A stretch of 64,000 bases of DNA from Calonectria ilicicola (GCA_020809705.1 CP085828.1:682001-746000); one strand, 5' to 3'; positions 35,462 through 46,473 are shown, counted from the first letter of the stretch. A program made the numbers and translations. Notes: generated from the letters alone by a model not told the origin.

Positions 35462-37448
35462 ATGGATAAAAATGGAGATATTGAGGCAAAAGACATTGTA
35501 CGGAAGTACAGTTGTGACGTCTCTGAGCGGTTGCCTACCGATAATGCTGCATACCCGTTGGGACAGATACTGCGCCGAAGTGTAGATGAACTTGAGATAG
35601 GGGACATTGATAACCCCTGGAGGAAATTTTTTGAGAAGGCTGACATTGCATCCCCAAGTGGGTAAGTGCGTCAGAAGGCAAGGCGGGTTCGCGCTCTTCT
35701 AACATCCGGCAGAGATTCTGCTATCGCGCTGGTTTCAACTCAAGCTGCACAGCTCCGGCAGAAATGGTTGAAGTTCTACGAGAGTTGTCCAAAGGAGGAT
35801 AGGATTGATCTGAAAAGATTCGAACCTACTGTCAACGGTGTCGCAGATTTGGTGACCGACATTACGTTGAAATGGGAGCGCAAAAGGAAGAATGGTGGAC
35901 GCGGCAAACTGATATCGCTATTTCACAAGTTCTGCAGAACTCTCGACTCACATAACGCATTATTGAAGATATTGCCCCAAGGAAAAGATTATGTTTCTGC
36001 ATTTACAGGTTCATTAAACGCAATAATTCAGGTCAGTTTTCTTATCAGCAGTGATTACTGTCATTGACATTAGCGTAGGCCAGTGTCCATCATCAGCGCC
36101 TCGCTGAGGGCATATCAGAATGTTTGACGAAGATTAGCCATAACATTGCTGAGTGTAGGGAAACATTAGAAATGTTCCCAACTGAGAAAGTCCAGCAAAC
36201 TGTGGCAGAGCTCTATGTTCTCATCTTCGCGTTCCTGAATCGTGTCATGGACAACCTCATGAAGAAGCGGCTTATCCGGATGCTGGATTCTTTCAACGAG
36301 AACCTGTACAATGAATTTGAAGATGATATCAAAACTATAAACGAAAAAACTAGTGAAATCAGACATATGGGCACCAAAAGTTCTCAAGCCGAAATTCGGA
36401 TTTCTCGGCTCACGTTAGAACGAGTGGACAGAAATGTTCAGAAAGCCGATCTCAAATCCCAAAATGAGATACAAGATATGCAGTGCAAGTTGGATGAACT
36501 TTTAGCCAAGATGAATTACATGCTTGAACAGCAGGCGATAGGAGAACGAAGAGCACAACGTGGTATGTACATTCCGTGGTATTACTTATCGACACACACA
36601 CGAGTATTAATATACATCTACTTGGAGAGGGAGGTGGTTTGCTTCAAAGCCCAATGATTGAGCCTACAAGTGCACTTCAATTGCACATATATACTGCCAA
36701 CGACGTCGCGTTGAACTCGGCGCATCTTGAAGATGCTTTTGACCGGGAACGGGTGCGTTTACAATGCGATCCCTTTAGTCCGATCCGAGTTCCACGAGAG
36801 ATTTTTCATCAACTTATGGGCTGGATCTCTGACGATATGTCGAACGTGCTGTGGATCGAGGGGCCATTTATTGAAACAGACGGCATCGACAACCCCGTCA
36901 GTTTTCTAGCAGGAACATTTGTGGAATTGATCGCAGAGTCTGATATTCCGGTAATGTCGTACTTTTGCGATCTCCCCCGTCAAAGTCAGGTAAGACCTGG
37001 TTCAGGCCAATCGCCCGAAATGCAAGGAGTTGTAGCTCTGGCGTCGGCCTTGATACGTCAAATGGTCGAAATTCTACCGTCTAGATTCGAAACAGGTGTC
37101 GACTTTTCGGAAGGGCGGTTTCTCCTGTTGCAAGGTTCCGCAGAATCATGGGACGACATTTTGAATATAATTCTGAGCTTGGCAAAATTGATACCTAAAA
37201 AGACATTTTGTGTCATTGACGGTCTTCACTGGCTGGATGATGAAAGTGTAGAGAGGTACTTGGCGGATTTGGTTCAAATACTACGGGATTGTCAGTTGAA
37301 GGTGCTGTGGACTACAACTGGTCGATCGGCCTGCCTGTTGGACAACATCGAAATGTCGGAAACGTTGCAGATGTTAGCTCCTGGCTCAGGGACAGAGTAC
37401 ATCTACGATGAATTTTTTCGGCCAGACCCCGGAAGCCCGTCAGAGTGA
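35462..37448 (+). CDS. DUF7708-domain protein with degenerate NTPase region
   Basis: Four exons, 35462-35661, 35713-36031, 36079-36562 and 36628-37448, join in phase to 607 residues. Residues about 70-260 carry the DUF7708 features: QLRQKWLKFYESC, FEPTVNGVADLVTDI, LISLFHKFCRTLDSH, KILPQGKDYVS, ALYVLIFAFL-type helices. A coiled coil follows (KSSQAEIRISRLTLERV to MEQQAIGERRAQR-like). The C-terminal third resembles the NTPase part of fungal STAND-like proteins (VLWIEGP, VISYFCD-like, ALIRQMVEILP, FCVIDGLHWLDD), but the expected glycine-rich P-loop is replaced by IEGPFIETDGIDNP, so nucleotide binding is doubtful. Such proteins occur near other NLR-like genes. Function unknown. Confidence 0.85.
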
Positions 37449-37930
37449 GCACTTGTCCAAGTGCTGACACAACATTGAGGAGCGAGGCCATCCGTCGGTC
37501 GGCGTAAGGTAAAAAGAGATTTGGCGCAGACTGCTTTTCACTTCGCGGATCGGAAGTGCGCGACAGTGGTGAGCATGTTCCCTTTATCGTGCTTCTCAGC
37601 ATCATCTCCGTCTAAAGGCACGCCCCTTAAGAATACTGTTCAATAGTACGGGAATTAACTACTTGAACGTTTTTAAGCCATGTATTTCTCCCTGAAGCCA
37701 ATGGCCGAGCCCAGTTCTTGTGTGCTGGCTAGCGCCTGCCTCAAGTGTAAATGATACAGATGTACTTGCTTAGTCAAAGTATTACCCATAACATCATTCA
37801 GAAGAGGAATGAGCGAGGTTTCATGTTAATTCCAAGTTCCAAGTATTTGCAATTAGAATTACCACCGTAAGAGGAGAGCACTCACCCCAACACCAACACC
37901 AGCAGCAGCACCACCACCACCACCACTACA
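37449..37930. other. intergenic spacer
   Basis: No gene was seen in these 480 bp between the DUF7708 gene and the decayed repeat. It ends in CAC/CAG-rich sequence. Confidence 0.5.
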
Positions 37931-38016
37931 ACCCAAGAAGAAGAAGAGATGGAGAACACGGCAGTTGAGGTGGTAATTGCGGCTCCCACAAACGGGAGAT
38001 AGTTCAGCTGCTCCAG

Positions 38017-38048
<32 letters not shown>

Positions 38049-39003
38049 AGAACAACAACAACAACAGCACCAGCACCAGAACCAGCACCAGAACCAGCAC
38101 CAGAACCAGCACCAGAACCAGCACCAGAACCAGCACCAGAACCAGCACCAGAACCAGCACCAGAACCAGCACCAGAACCAGCACCAGAACCAGCACCAGA
38201 ACCAGCAGCAGCAGCACCGGCAGCAAGAGGAGTGCTAGCAGCTAGAGTTCCGGCTCGGTGCCTTCCCTGCCCCCGAGGAGAACACGGTCAACTGTCTTTG
38301 GGGCGGCAATTGCGGCTCCCACAGAGCGGGAGCGTCGTTCAGCTGCTCCAGCAGCAACAGCAACAACAACAGCGCCAGTACCAACACCAGCACCAGCACC
38401 AGCACCAGCATCAGCAGCAGAAGAAGAAGAAAAGAGAAGAGATGGAGAACACGGCCGTTGAGGCTGCAATTGCGGCTCTCATAGAGCGGGAGCATCGTTC
38501 CCACAAATGGGAGATCGTTCGGCTACTCCAGCAGCACCAGCACCAGCACCAGCACCACAGTCCTAGGAGGAGGAGAGGGTGGGGAGGGGAAATGGAGAAC
38601 ATGGTTAATCGTATTTTGGTAACCTTTGAGGCCGCAATTGCGGCTCCCACAAACGGGAGATCATTCGGCTGCCCCAGCAGCAGCAAGAACAACAGCAACA
38701 GCATGAGGAGCGCTGGTAGCTGGAATTCTAGCCCGGCGTCTCCCCTGCCCTCAAGGAGGAGGAGATGGAGAACACGGTCAATTGTGTTTTGGCGGCCCTT
38801 GAGACCGCAATTGCGGCTCCCACAAACGGCAGATCGTTCGGCTGCTCCGGCAGCAGCAGCAGCAGCAACGGCAGCAACAGCAACGGCAGCAAAATGGGGA
38901 GCGCTGGCGGCTGGCGTTTTAGGTCGGCGTCCTGAGGGCCGATTTGGGGCGGCTCCGCCAACGGGTCGCAGAGCTAGAACACCAGCTTGCCGCCTCTCTG
39001 TGA
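37931..39003 (+). pseudogene. decayed tandem-repeat gene, Q-rich and coiled-coil
   Basis: Five degenerate units share the core AATTGCGGCTC, at about 37975, 38308, 38468, 38636 and 38809. Their spacing is about 160-173 bp, except the first, which is enlarged by a 12-bp minisatellite. Each unit has a GGAGAACACGG-like lead, the core, a GAGATCGTTCGGCTGCTCC-type segment and a CAG tract. The best-preserved unit reads EEMENTAVEAAIAALIE and then EIVRLLQQ, helix-like. The tail at 38923-39003 encodes a heptad coil (VGVLRADLGRLRQRVAELE) and a stop. Units 3 and 4 are in a different phase from 1, 2 and 5, so no single protein is preserved. A 382-residue frame stays open only because the repeats lack stops. 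I infer a dead coiled-coil gene. Confidence 0.55.
38065..38205. repeat. 12-bp minisatellite (CACCAGAACCAG)n
   Basis: About eleven nearly identical copies of CACCAGAACCAG lie between CAG-rich flanks. One frame reads as Pro-Glu-Pro-Ala repeats. Such arrays mutate by slippage, so copy number probably varies between strains. Confidence 0.9.
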
Positions 39004-40083
39004 AAAGCTGCGGCGGACAATGTCACAATCCCTGGATTTACCCGCCGATATCTCACAAATTGGCCCCCAACATTATGAGGTCTCGAGGCCTGGCTCAACG
39101 GCTCCCTCATTACCAGGTTGTCTAACGAAGGCACTGGTTTCATTCACACCCAAGTCGCATATCGCCCTATTGCCTCAGGCATGACCATCATGTGCCACTA
39201 TTCTCAATTCCCAAACTCTCAGTCTTTCGGGACCATGTTCGCCAATACTGTGTATACAAGACCCCGCATCCTTGGATGGCTTCGAATTCGGCCTTCTCCA
39301 TTCTACCTATCCTTGGACATTTGGATTCTGGACGCATCCACTCATGAATCCTTGTCTTTCGATTTTCCTCTTCACCGGCCATATTGCGCTTTGTCAACTG
39401 CTTCTTCACGAATGAAAACGCTTGAATCCTTCTCTCTCTATTCGCCTCATCTTTGGGTATTAAAATCCTCGAGACCCCACTTCCTCAACGCTGCGAATAT
39501 TTGAATTCTTCCCTCTTTATCTGGGCCTCCTTTCCTAAGGCCGCACCTCAAGAGTCCCCTCTTCTAAGGTTGCTCGTACTCAAGACCGCACCCTATCAAG
39601 CTACTTGACGGGCCTGCAATACCTAGTACGTCATTGGAGTCAACTGTTGGGATGCTGGTGACGATGACGGCGGAATGGAGCACCTATAGTAAAGGGGTGA
39701 CCTTGGGAATGATGGATGCTGGAGTGGATGGGCTTACAGGCTTTGATGAACGAGATCAACCGGGTGTCAGAATTTCTCAACATGAGTCAACGGTTTGGCA
39801 TTGAATGGTTCAGGTGTATTGCGAATAGCTATCAAGGGTAGTAGAGCTAAAATTTGTAAAAGTTTCATAGTAAACTTTAACAGAAGCGACAGTGGGAAGA
39901 CCATTTCCTTGCTGACTGTGACGACATGATAAAAGATTGAACAGCCACGCGATGGGGAAACTTTTCCTCCTCCTCCTCCCCCTCCTCGTCTTCTTCTTCT
40001 TCTTCTTCATTACTGTTGTTACTATCTATTGTGATATTCCCAAGCTTGCTTCAATCAACTTTTTTGAACATCATTCATTCACC
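39004..40083. other. intergenic region, no gene recognised
   Basis: About 1.1 kb contain scattered short frames on both strands without domains. The last part is T/C-rich (about 39960-40010) and looks like leader sequence of the next gene. Confidence 0.5.
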
Positions 40084-41742
40084 ATGGATACCTCCACCAA
40101 CAGATCTGGCCTTTTTTGGGACCTGCTTTCTCCAGAAATTCGTCTCTCAATACTGCAGTGTATTATCCCCAAATATGGGTGTCTAGAAACTACAACTGAC
40201 CGCGGGTTTCCCAGAGCATCATCTCTGGCCACTGTATCCCAAGAGTGGCAGTATTTCCTTGAAAGGGAAACTTTTCGACGCATGATCCTGACATCATCAG
40301 ATCTTTTCACTTTCAAGATAGCCACCCAAGGGAAGAATGCGATTCGACTGAATCACATAAATCGCATCTGGTTATATATTAAACTTGCTCCGTATGCCCT
40401 GGATGCATACGACAAGCCGGAGAGCGCAACAGATATCACTCAGTAAGCACTATAACATCTCTCAGTCTTATTTGGACAGTACTAATATCTTGGGCAATAG
40501 GAATAACCGTATCTTTGCCTCCGATATAGAATTTCTGCTGGAAATTCTATCAACTTGGCAAGGCGTTGGTGGGTGACTTACTCTGGAGATTGATGCACAC
40601 TCGCCTACTGATCAAAAATATCACCCAAGTTTTTTGCCGGTCCACGACGATTATCCATTGCGGTTTGAAGAGGACATAGACAGATCTCCACACTTTTTGG
40701 AGTACTTAAGGCATAAAAAAACAATCACACAGAGATCCCGCCAAGCGGGACCCGATATCGCAGTTCGTCATGGGATGGCACAACGACTTCGCGGTGGAGC
40801 GCCGCTTGAACTTGAATCATGGCTGAAGGAACGACAGTGTCGGACGAATGGACTGCAGCAGCTCCCGACTGTAAAAGTAGTCAAGGAGCTTGTTTTGCGA
40901 GATACATTCATTAGAGGGATAGCGTTCACGTCGCTTGCAACACTCTTTCGCGAAAGCTTCGTAGGGTTGAAGTCATTTCGCCTGGGGCATTGCGTGGGAC
41001 GCACAGAGGAAGTGGAGACTGCTTTTTGGAATGGTATGTCGATTCAAGAAGATGTTGAAAAAAAAAGATGACTAATTGATTCCAGGTCTGCACACATTTA
41101 ATGCCGGCCCTACCTGCTACCATCAAGCACCTATCCTGCTTTTTAACAAGGAGATAGGATTCCTGTTCTTGGTGGCCAAGCCTCGATATTCTCATATATC
41201 ACTCGTATTTTATGGCGATTTTATGCCATCGTTTTGTCGAGTTCAGCCCACTTACCAGAATCAGCTGCGAGCTATTTTTCAGCCACATTGGAAGAGACGA
41301 CATGCCTGAGGGATCTCAGCTTCAGCATTTGATTGTCAAATCATCGCATTTCCATCCAACAGGAAGAGCAGATATGATATCTCGCATATTAATCTTGGCT
41401 AGTGGTGCAGCAAAGATGTTGCCCCGACTACGGATTTTGGAGGTGTGGAATTCAGGTGCTGGGTTTGGATACGTATTCCGCTATACGCAGGATGAATGTC
41501 GGGCTCAAATTCTTTGGAAAAATGTTGGGAAAAAGCTTCCCCTCGCTCCTCGAGTGATTGAGGCCTGGGCAGAAGTTGCCTCATCTCGTACATTTACAGT
41601 TGAGACAGGACCCTTAGCTGAAACAGGCCCAGGCGAATCGCATTTTGATTGTGCGTCTATCTTTCCTCACTTAGCCCTTCGACGGGTAGCCTTTGACCTA
41701 ATAGACGAAGCATATGTTGTGAGAAAAACGAGGGCCAGTTGA
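40084..41742 (+). pseudogene. F-box-type (DUF6546-like) gene with in-frame stop
   Basis: Exon 1 (40084-40442) encodes an F-box-like start, LLSPEIRLSILQCIIPKYG, then ASLATVSREW-like ATVSQEWQYFLERETFRR. After a 58-nt intron (40443-40500), exon 2 continues NNRIFASDIEFLLEILSTWQG, but a TGA at 40574-40576 interrupts it. Coding resumes in exactly the same frame with LTLEIDAHSPTD, a conserved family motif, up to 41033. A third part (from 41086) needs a frame change near 41200 before the family C-terminus (MLPRLRILEVWNSGAGFGYVFRY, LAPRVIEAW, to 41742). The single stop sits at a point where no plausible intron exists. Most likely a recent pseudogene; a sequencing error or stop read-through would also explain it. 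Confidence 0.65.
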
Positions 41743-42316
41743 AGCGGATGTATGATAGAAAAAGAATCTTCTTATTTAAACATACCTTGATAAATAGCTT
41801 TTTGTGTGCACCTCCTAAAATGTATGTGTTCAAGTAGGAAGACGGTAGAAAAAAATATTAGGCTTGAATTCCTACAGAAGGGTTTATTAGTTTTTATACT
41901 TATTTGAGTCATCGTTCGTAGATGAATCGAATTCCTCCTCCCCTTATTAAAATATGCCCCCTTAAGGAAAAAAAAAAAAGACAAGACGGGGACGAACATA
42001 CAGTGCGTAACTTGATGTTGCATCTGGCGATTTTAACGGTCACACTATTATTCTCATCAATTCCTGCAGACCGCGCGGCCGTTATTTCCGGGGGCGTCCA
42101 GTCGCTGATCACTGCGTGTCAGACACCAAGTGACACAAGCTTGGAAGTGGAGAGGGGACCTCAAAATGGAGATCCTCCTACGTCATGACTTGAGCCATGG
42201 GTAAGCAAACAAGCATTATCCCATTCCTCGCTGCAATATTAATTGAAAGCTCTAGACCGCATCCTCGATCTCTAGCTATTTTACAAAGCTCCTCAATTCG
42301 TTTTTAAGATATCGCT
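41743..42316. other. intergenic region
   Basis: No gene is supported in these 570 bp. The 3' part is the probable promoter of the transporter. Confidence 0.5.
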
Positions 42317-43747
42317 GTGGTCATGGTTGGCAAGCGACTACTCAGCGGTGATACCCACAGGCATCACACTGGGCAAAGCGTCCAGGACAAACGGCGCCAA
42401 CGGGACAACCCGCGTGACCTCGAATCAGGTGTCAGTTCAGACTTGGATGCAATTAAGCGACGCCAACGCAAAAAGCCGCGCGCCTTCAAGTTCCGCGATG
42501 TAGCCCTCACTGCCCTCGACGATGCCCGCCGTCTCGAGCTAAAGAATGCGCTCCTCCACAGCATCGACAGAGAGGGCCTGGAGCAATATCGCAAGTCGGA
42601 CGACGAGATTAAGCAAATGAAGAACAAAAAGCTTCGCGAATTCTACAAGACCCAGAACGAGTACCTCAATGACTGGCTTGAGGTGGATGCCGTAGTCATG
42701 GCCATCGCCGATGACGTCCTCGAGTCGATGAACCCGGACCCTGACCGCGATGGCGATCTCGAGCGACGCGGAGGAATACAGCTTGTGCAGGGAAACATTG
42801 GGGAATTGCTCCCCGAGGAAGAAAAAGAAAAGCGACGCAAGGCGAGTCGCCAGGCCCGCTTGGCCATCAATGTCAACGTCATTGCGAATATCCTGTTGTT
42901 GGTCGGAAAGGCGTTTGCCGTCTTTACCACGGGATCGTTGTCGCTGGTCGCATCGCTTGTGGACTCTGCTCTTGACCTTTTGTGCACGCTGATTGTGTGG
43001 TCCACAAATCAGATCGTCATGTGGCGTTTGCAGGCACTTCGCAGACGTTTTCCAGTGGGCAAGCGGCGACTGGAACCGCTTGGCATCCTGGTTTTCTCCA
43101 TCGTCATGGTCATATCATTTCTCCAGATTCTCGAGGAATCATTGACGCGACTCACGGGATCAGAGCATGAGGCACAAATTTTAAGCCTGGCAGCCATCAT
43201 TTCCTTGGTGGCGACAATTGTGCTCAAGGGGGCAATAGGAATCGGATGCTACCCAATTAAAACGTCGCAGGTCCAAGCCTTGGTCCAAGATTGCAAAACC
43301 GACGTCATCTTCAACACGCTGTCTCTATTATTTCCTCTCGTCGGGTACAATGCAAATATTTGGTGGCTCGACGCGGCAGGCGCCGGCTTTCTCTCCGTCT
43401 TCATTATCTTTGACTGGGGCCATACGTGCTTTAGCAACATCGTTCGACTATCGGGCGAGACGGCTGACGACCGCACTCTAAGGAAGCTCACCTACCTCGG
43501 CTACCGCTTTTCGCCAATCGTTTCAGGGTTCAAGAATGTCATAGCTTATCATGCCGGGGATGGAGTTTGGGTAGAGTACGACATTCTGCTAAACGAAAAA
43601 ACGCCACTGAATCGCTCCCATGATATAGCGGAGACACTGCAGTATTGCGCGGAAGGGCTGGTGGAGGTTGACAGGGCGTTTGTGACCACCGACTATGCTG
43701 TTTCGGGACCCCTGGGACATGCTCTGGATGCCGAATGGAATCATTGA
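42317..43747 (+). CDS. cation diffusion facilitator, Mn-type
   Basis: A single exon of 476 residues. The first 170 residues are charged and cytosolic (KRRQRKKPRAFKFRDVAL; LKNALLHSIDREGLEQY). The membrane part starts near RQARLAINVNVIANILLLVG and has six predicted helices. Helix 2 carries VASLVDSALDLL and helix 5 DCKTDVIFNTLSLLFP, so both metal sites are DxxxD. That pattern marks the manganese-transporting branch of the CDF family, in contrast to HxxxD in zinc transporters. A C-terminal cytosolic domain (VWVEYDILLNEKTPL) probably dimerises. It should export or compartmentalise Mn2+ by proton antiport. The membrane location is not shown by the sequence. Confidence 0.92.
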   Translation: MVMVGKRLLSGDTHRHHTGQSVQDKRRQRDNPRDLESGVSSDLDAIKRRQRKKPRAFKFRDVALTALDDARRLELKNALLHSIDREGLEQYRKSDDEIKQMKNKKLREFYKTQNEYLNDWLEVDAVVMAIADDVLESMNPDPDRDGDLERRGGIQLVQGNIGELLPEEEKEKRRKASRQARLAINVNVIANILLLVGKAFAVFTTGSLSLVASLVDSALDLLCTLIVWSTNQIVMWRLQALRRRFPVGKRRLEPLGILVFSIVMVISFLQILEESLTRLTGSEHEAQILSLAAIISLVATIVLKGAIGIGCYPIKTSQVQALVQDCKTDVIFNTLSLLFPLVGYNANIWWLDAAGAGFLSVFIIFDWGHTCFSNIVRLSGETADDRTLRKLTYLGYRFSPIVSGFKNVIAYHAGDGVWVEYDILLNEKTPLNRSHDIAETLQYCAEGLVEVDRAFVTTDYAVSGPLGHALDAEWNH

Positions 43748-44210
43748 GCTGAGGCGAAGCAAAAGGGAAATTCAACGGCGATTTGGAAACCGATGCGAAT
43801 TTCTTTGCTTGGTATCATGAAATGCAGTCTACTAAGCGAGGTGGACATGATGGGGTATTGGGGCTATCCGAGAATTAACATCATATTACAAAATTTTGGT
43901 CAACTTTCCCGGCCGGGATGTGAAATTAAAGTAAATAGATAAACAGACTATCGACCACCTGATCCTAAAACAGCTTAGGGGCACCTGATGCAATGAGGTG
44001 GAGCGAGTTGTTGGTCCTTCACGGAATATCGCGTCCGTTCTTCCCCGTTGTTCTAGTGTGTGGGGCTGACAAAAGGCCATAAATAGGCATCCGTAGGGAC
44101 CAACACGCAGGCTCACCGACTTGAACTTCCAAAGCATCCAGAGGCCTTTTACTTGTTTCCAACTTGTCCCAGATCGCCAAGACAGCCTCTAGAAGACGAA
44201 CCACGCGCCA
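43748..44210. other. intergenic region
   Basis: No gene was seen in 460 bp. It holds the probable promoter of the F-box-like gene. Confidence 0.5.
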
Positions 44211-45587
44211 ATGACGCGACTTCCAGCAGAAATTAGATCTCAGATCGCATCGCATCTTTTGATTCTAGAATACGACTTTTGGTACTCGCATAGATGGTAT
44301 AATCCCGATTGGGAAGAAAGATGGGCGAACGAGGAGGTTTTAAATGGCAACCCTTTCTTCCACGTCACAGCCCACGACAACTCCATATTGAGACTGCGGC
44401 TTGTCTCACACGACTGGTACGACACGGTTACAGAACTGTTGCGTGATTATTGCTGGTGGCAGATTGTCCCGGGTTCGAAGAATCTGCTGAAGCTGGCCGA
44501 AGATGTTTGTGTACCGAAATGCAACTTTACTTTCCCTCAAATGGTTCGAAGGTTGACATTGAATATCGAAAATGTCGATGATTACATGGAGAACACAAAT
44601 GATGACAGCAGGAAATCACTAATGAAGATTTTTGACCATTTAGAGGGAATAGAAACATTTTGTGTCTCCTTCCCAGTCATTGAACAGCAGTACTATTTAA
44701 GTAAAAGATTCGAACGGAACCACGACGAGGTAGTGGAGGGGATTGCGGCCGCATTTCGATATGGATTGAACTCTGCTGGCTTCAAATCTTTGACCGATCT
44801 TCAATTGGAAGTTCCCTGCACGCGAGATGTTGAGCGTTTCGTGAGAAACCTAGACGACGGGGCCCGATCTCAGATTAAGCACTTCTACGTACGCATCATG
44901 GACAGCACTGGAGAAGATGGCGCCCAAGAGAATGGCCTGGGCCTTGACATGGAAGAAATGGACGATGGTGAAATACCGTCGTATATCACGCCAGCTACTA
45001 GCAAGGTACAAGCTCGCTACCCAAACAAGCGCCACCAAAACTGCGTCTGGCAAACGGTGGCATCGTTTCCCAATCTAGAGACGTTGTCTATTTTAGGAAC
45101 ACAGTACCTCGACTTGACCCAACTCCAGTGGGAACGACCTGAGTTTTTCGGAGGGCTTCAGGCTCTTGCACTGGAAAGAGTATGCACTAATGTTCCGTCT
45201 CTTCTTCAGTTGCTGAAGCCTGCACCCAAATCAGGTGTCCGCCCAAAGCTAAATGCCATCAGTTTCTATGATGTCAAGATACTTGGGAACGGTGGAGACT
45301 GGTCTCAAGTGTTTGATTATTTGAGGGATAATTGCCCCAATCTCAAGTGCAGCTGGCTTTATAATTTAAACTATCATTCAACCCATGTAAATTATTACCC
45401 AAATGGCGAACATGATACGCAGAGTAATATCTGGACACGCAGAGAGGAGGACGTTGAAGGGTTGAAGAGTTTAACTCGGCACCTTGTTCAGAAAGCAGGG
45501 GGATTTGAAAAATACCCAATCGAGTGTTGCAATCGGGACGACGACGTTTTTGAGGAATGGCTGCGTCGAGAAAACATTCGATATTGA
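44211..45587 (+). CDS. F-box-like protein with LRR-type C-terminus
   Basis: A single exon of 458 residues starts MTRLPAEIRSQIASHLL, the LPxEI opening of fungal F-box domains, followed by RLRLVSHDWYDTVTELL. The remaining 350 residues carry irregular leucine-rich strands (LTDLQLEVP, FPNLETLSILGTQYL, LQALALERV, LNAISFYDVKIL), as in F-box substrate receptors of SCF ubiquitin ligases. The C-terminus (VEGLKSLTRHLVQKAGG to the end) is acidic. No zinc or transmembrane motif was seen. It is probably a member of the large, rapidly changing fungal F-box set; the substrate is unknown. No obvious link to the CDF gene upstream. Confidence 0.8.
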   Translation: MTRLPAEIRSQIASHLLILEYDFWYSHRWYNPDWEERWANEEVLNGNPFFHVTAHDNSILRLRLVSHDWYDTVTELLRDYCWWQIVPGSKNLLKLAEDVCVPKCNFTFPQMVRRLTLNIENVDDYMENTNDDSRKSLMKIFDHLEGIETFCVSFPVIEQQYYLSKRFERNHDEVVEGIAAAFRYGLNSAGFKSLTDLQLEVPCTRDVERFVRNLDDGARSQIKHFYVRIMDSTGEDGAQENGLGLDMEEMDDGEIPSYITPATSKVQARYPNKRHQNCVWQTVASFPNLETLSILGTQYLDLTQLQWERPEFFGGLQALALERVCTNVPSLLQLLKPAPKSGVRPKLNAISFYDVKILGNGGDWSQVFDYLRDNCPNLKCSWLYNLNYHSTHVNYYPNGEHDTQSNIWTRREEDVEGLKSLTRHLVQKAGGFEKYPIECCNRDDDVFEEWLRRENIRY

Positions 45588-46042
45588 GGTCATTCTATTT
45601 CTTTTTTCAGGGTCCCCCAATTAAATTAGCATTTCCGTATGGAGAATAAACAAATCGATAATTACGTAAATATGGGGGCGGGAAATACTTGGCAATAATT
45701 GTTTATAGACTAAACTTTATTTATTTATTTCCTTTCTTTTTCTTAGATAAACTTGATGCTTTTTTCAATAGCCAAGTTGTTGTTGAAGATGTGGCTTGTG
45801 GCGGTGCCATTTTGGTGCGGGGGTATCGGATGTTGCGGAAGAACATGTTCGTGGCTACAATAGATTTCGGGACAGTTTCCGGGGGGGAGTAAGTTTGATA
45901 GATTAAAATATTGATGAAGAATTCTATTATTATAAATGCGGTGTATTTTTTTTGGTAGTAATATCCCTCTAGTATGCTTTTTTTTGTGTGTCCTGTGGTC
46001 CAATATGCATGAATGTATGCCCTTCCTTGCGCAGCGTAGTTT
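45588..46042. other. intergenic region
   Basis: AT-rich spacer of 455 bp downstream of both the F-box-like gene and the small gene on the minus strand. No gene seen. Confidence 0.5.
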
Positions 46043-46473
46043 TCATTTTTTGAAGATGGCGTCAAATTCCCGCATCGTTTGTTCTGCCCGTCGTTCGGAA
46101 GCGTCGACAGTGTCATTCCCGGCCGTGGAACTGGTATACGCTGACGGGGTCTCCAGTAATCGTCCGTTTACGGGTCCGGCGCTGGGGTGGCTCGTGAGGA
46201 ACATGTCCAAGCTGTACCGGTCGGTCGGGGGCTCGATTGGGTGCTCGATTGGATGCTCGATTGGGGGCTCTGCCGCCGGAGCTCTGTGTCTTTACATTGC
46301 CATTTTAACGACTGTCCCGCGAGACAACCAGAAGGGGCAGGTCCATACGGATCTTCACGTCCCGCGGTCCCTTCCGAAACACTCCCAACATGAACGACTA
46401 TGCTTTCGGGCGTCGGTGGAGTTTGCGGAGGCGGGTTCCGTTCGGCGGCCGAGGCCTGTGGCGTTGTCGCCAT
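46043..46473 (-). CDS. small proline-rich hypothetical protein, two exons
   Basis: Exons 46473-46349 and 46283-46043, joined over a 65-nt GTATGG...CACAG intron in phase 2, give 121 residues. The start has a good context (CCAAAATGGC). The first third is Pro/Thr/Ala-rich (MATTPQASAAERNPPPQTPP) and the middle has a PIEHPIEHPIEPPTD short repeat. The C-terminus is a charged, helix-like tail with DASERRAEQTMREFDAIFKK. No signal peptide, membrane segment or known domain is seen. The gene is split between frames, so no single open frame reveals it. Coding use in both exons and the matching phase support it. Function unknown. Confidence 0.7.

Noticed and set aside
37977..39125. 382-codon open frame
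   Set aside because: It runs through repeats in changing phase and owes its length to stop-free CAG/PEPA repeats.
39937..40083. Upstream extension of the F-box-type frame
   Set aside because: The extra residues are a pyrimidine-tract Leu/Phe run, more like 5' leader than protein.
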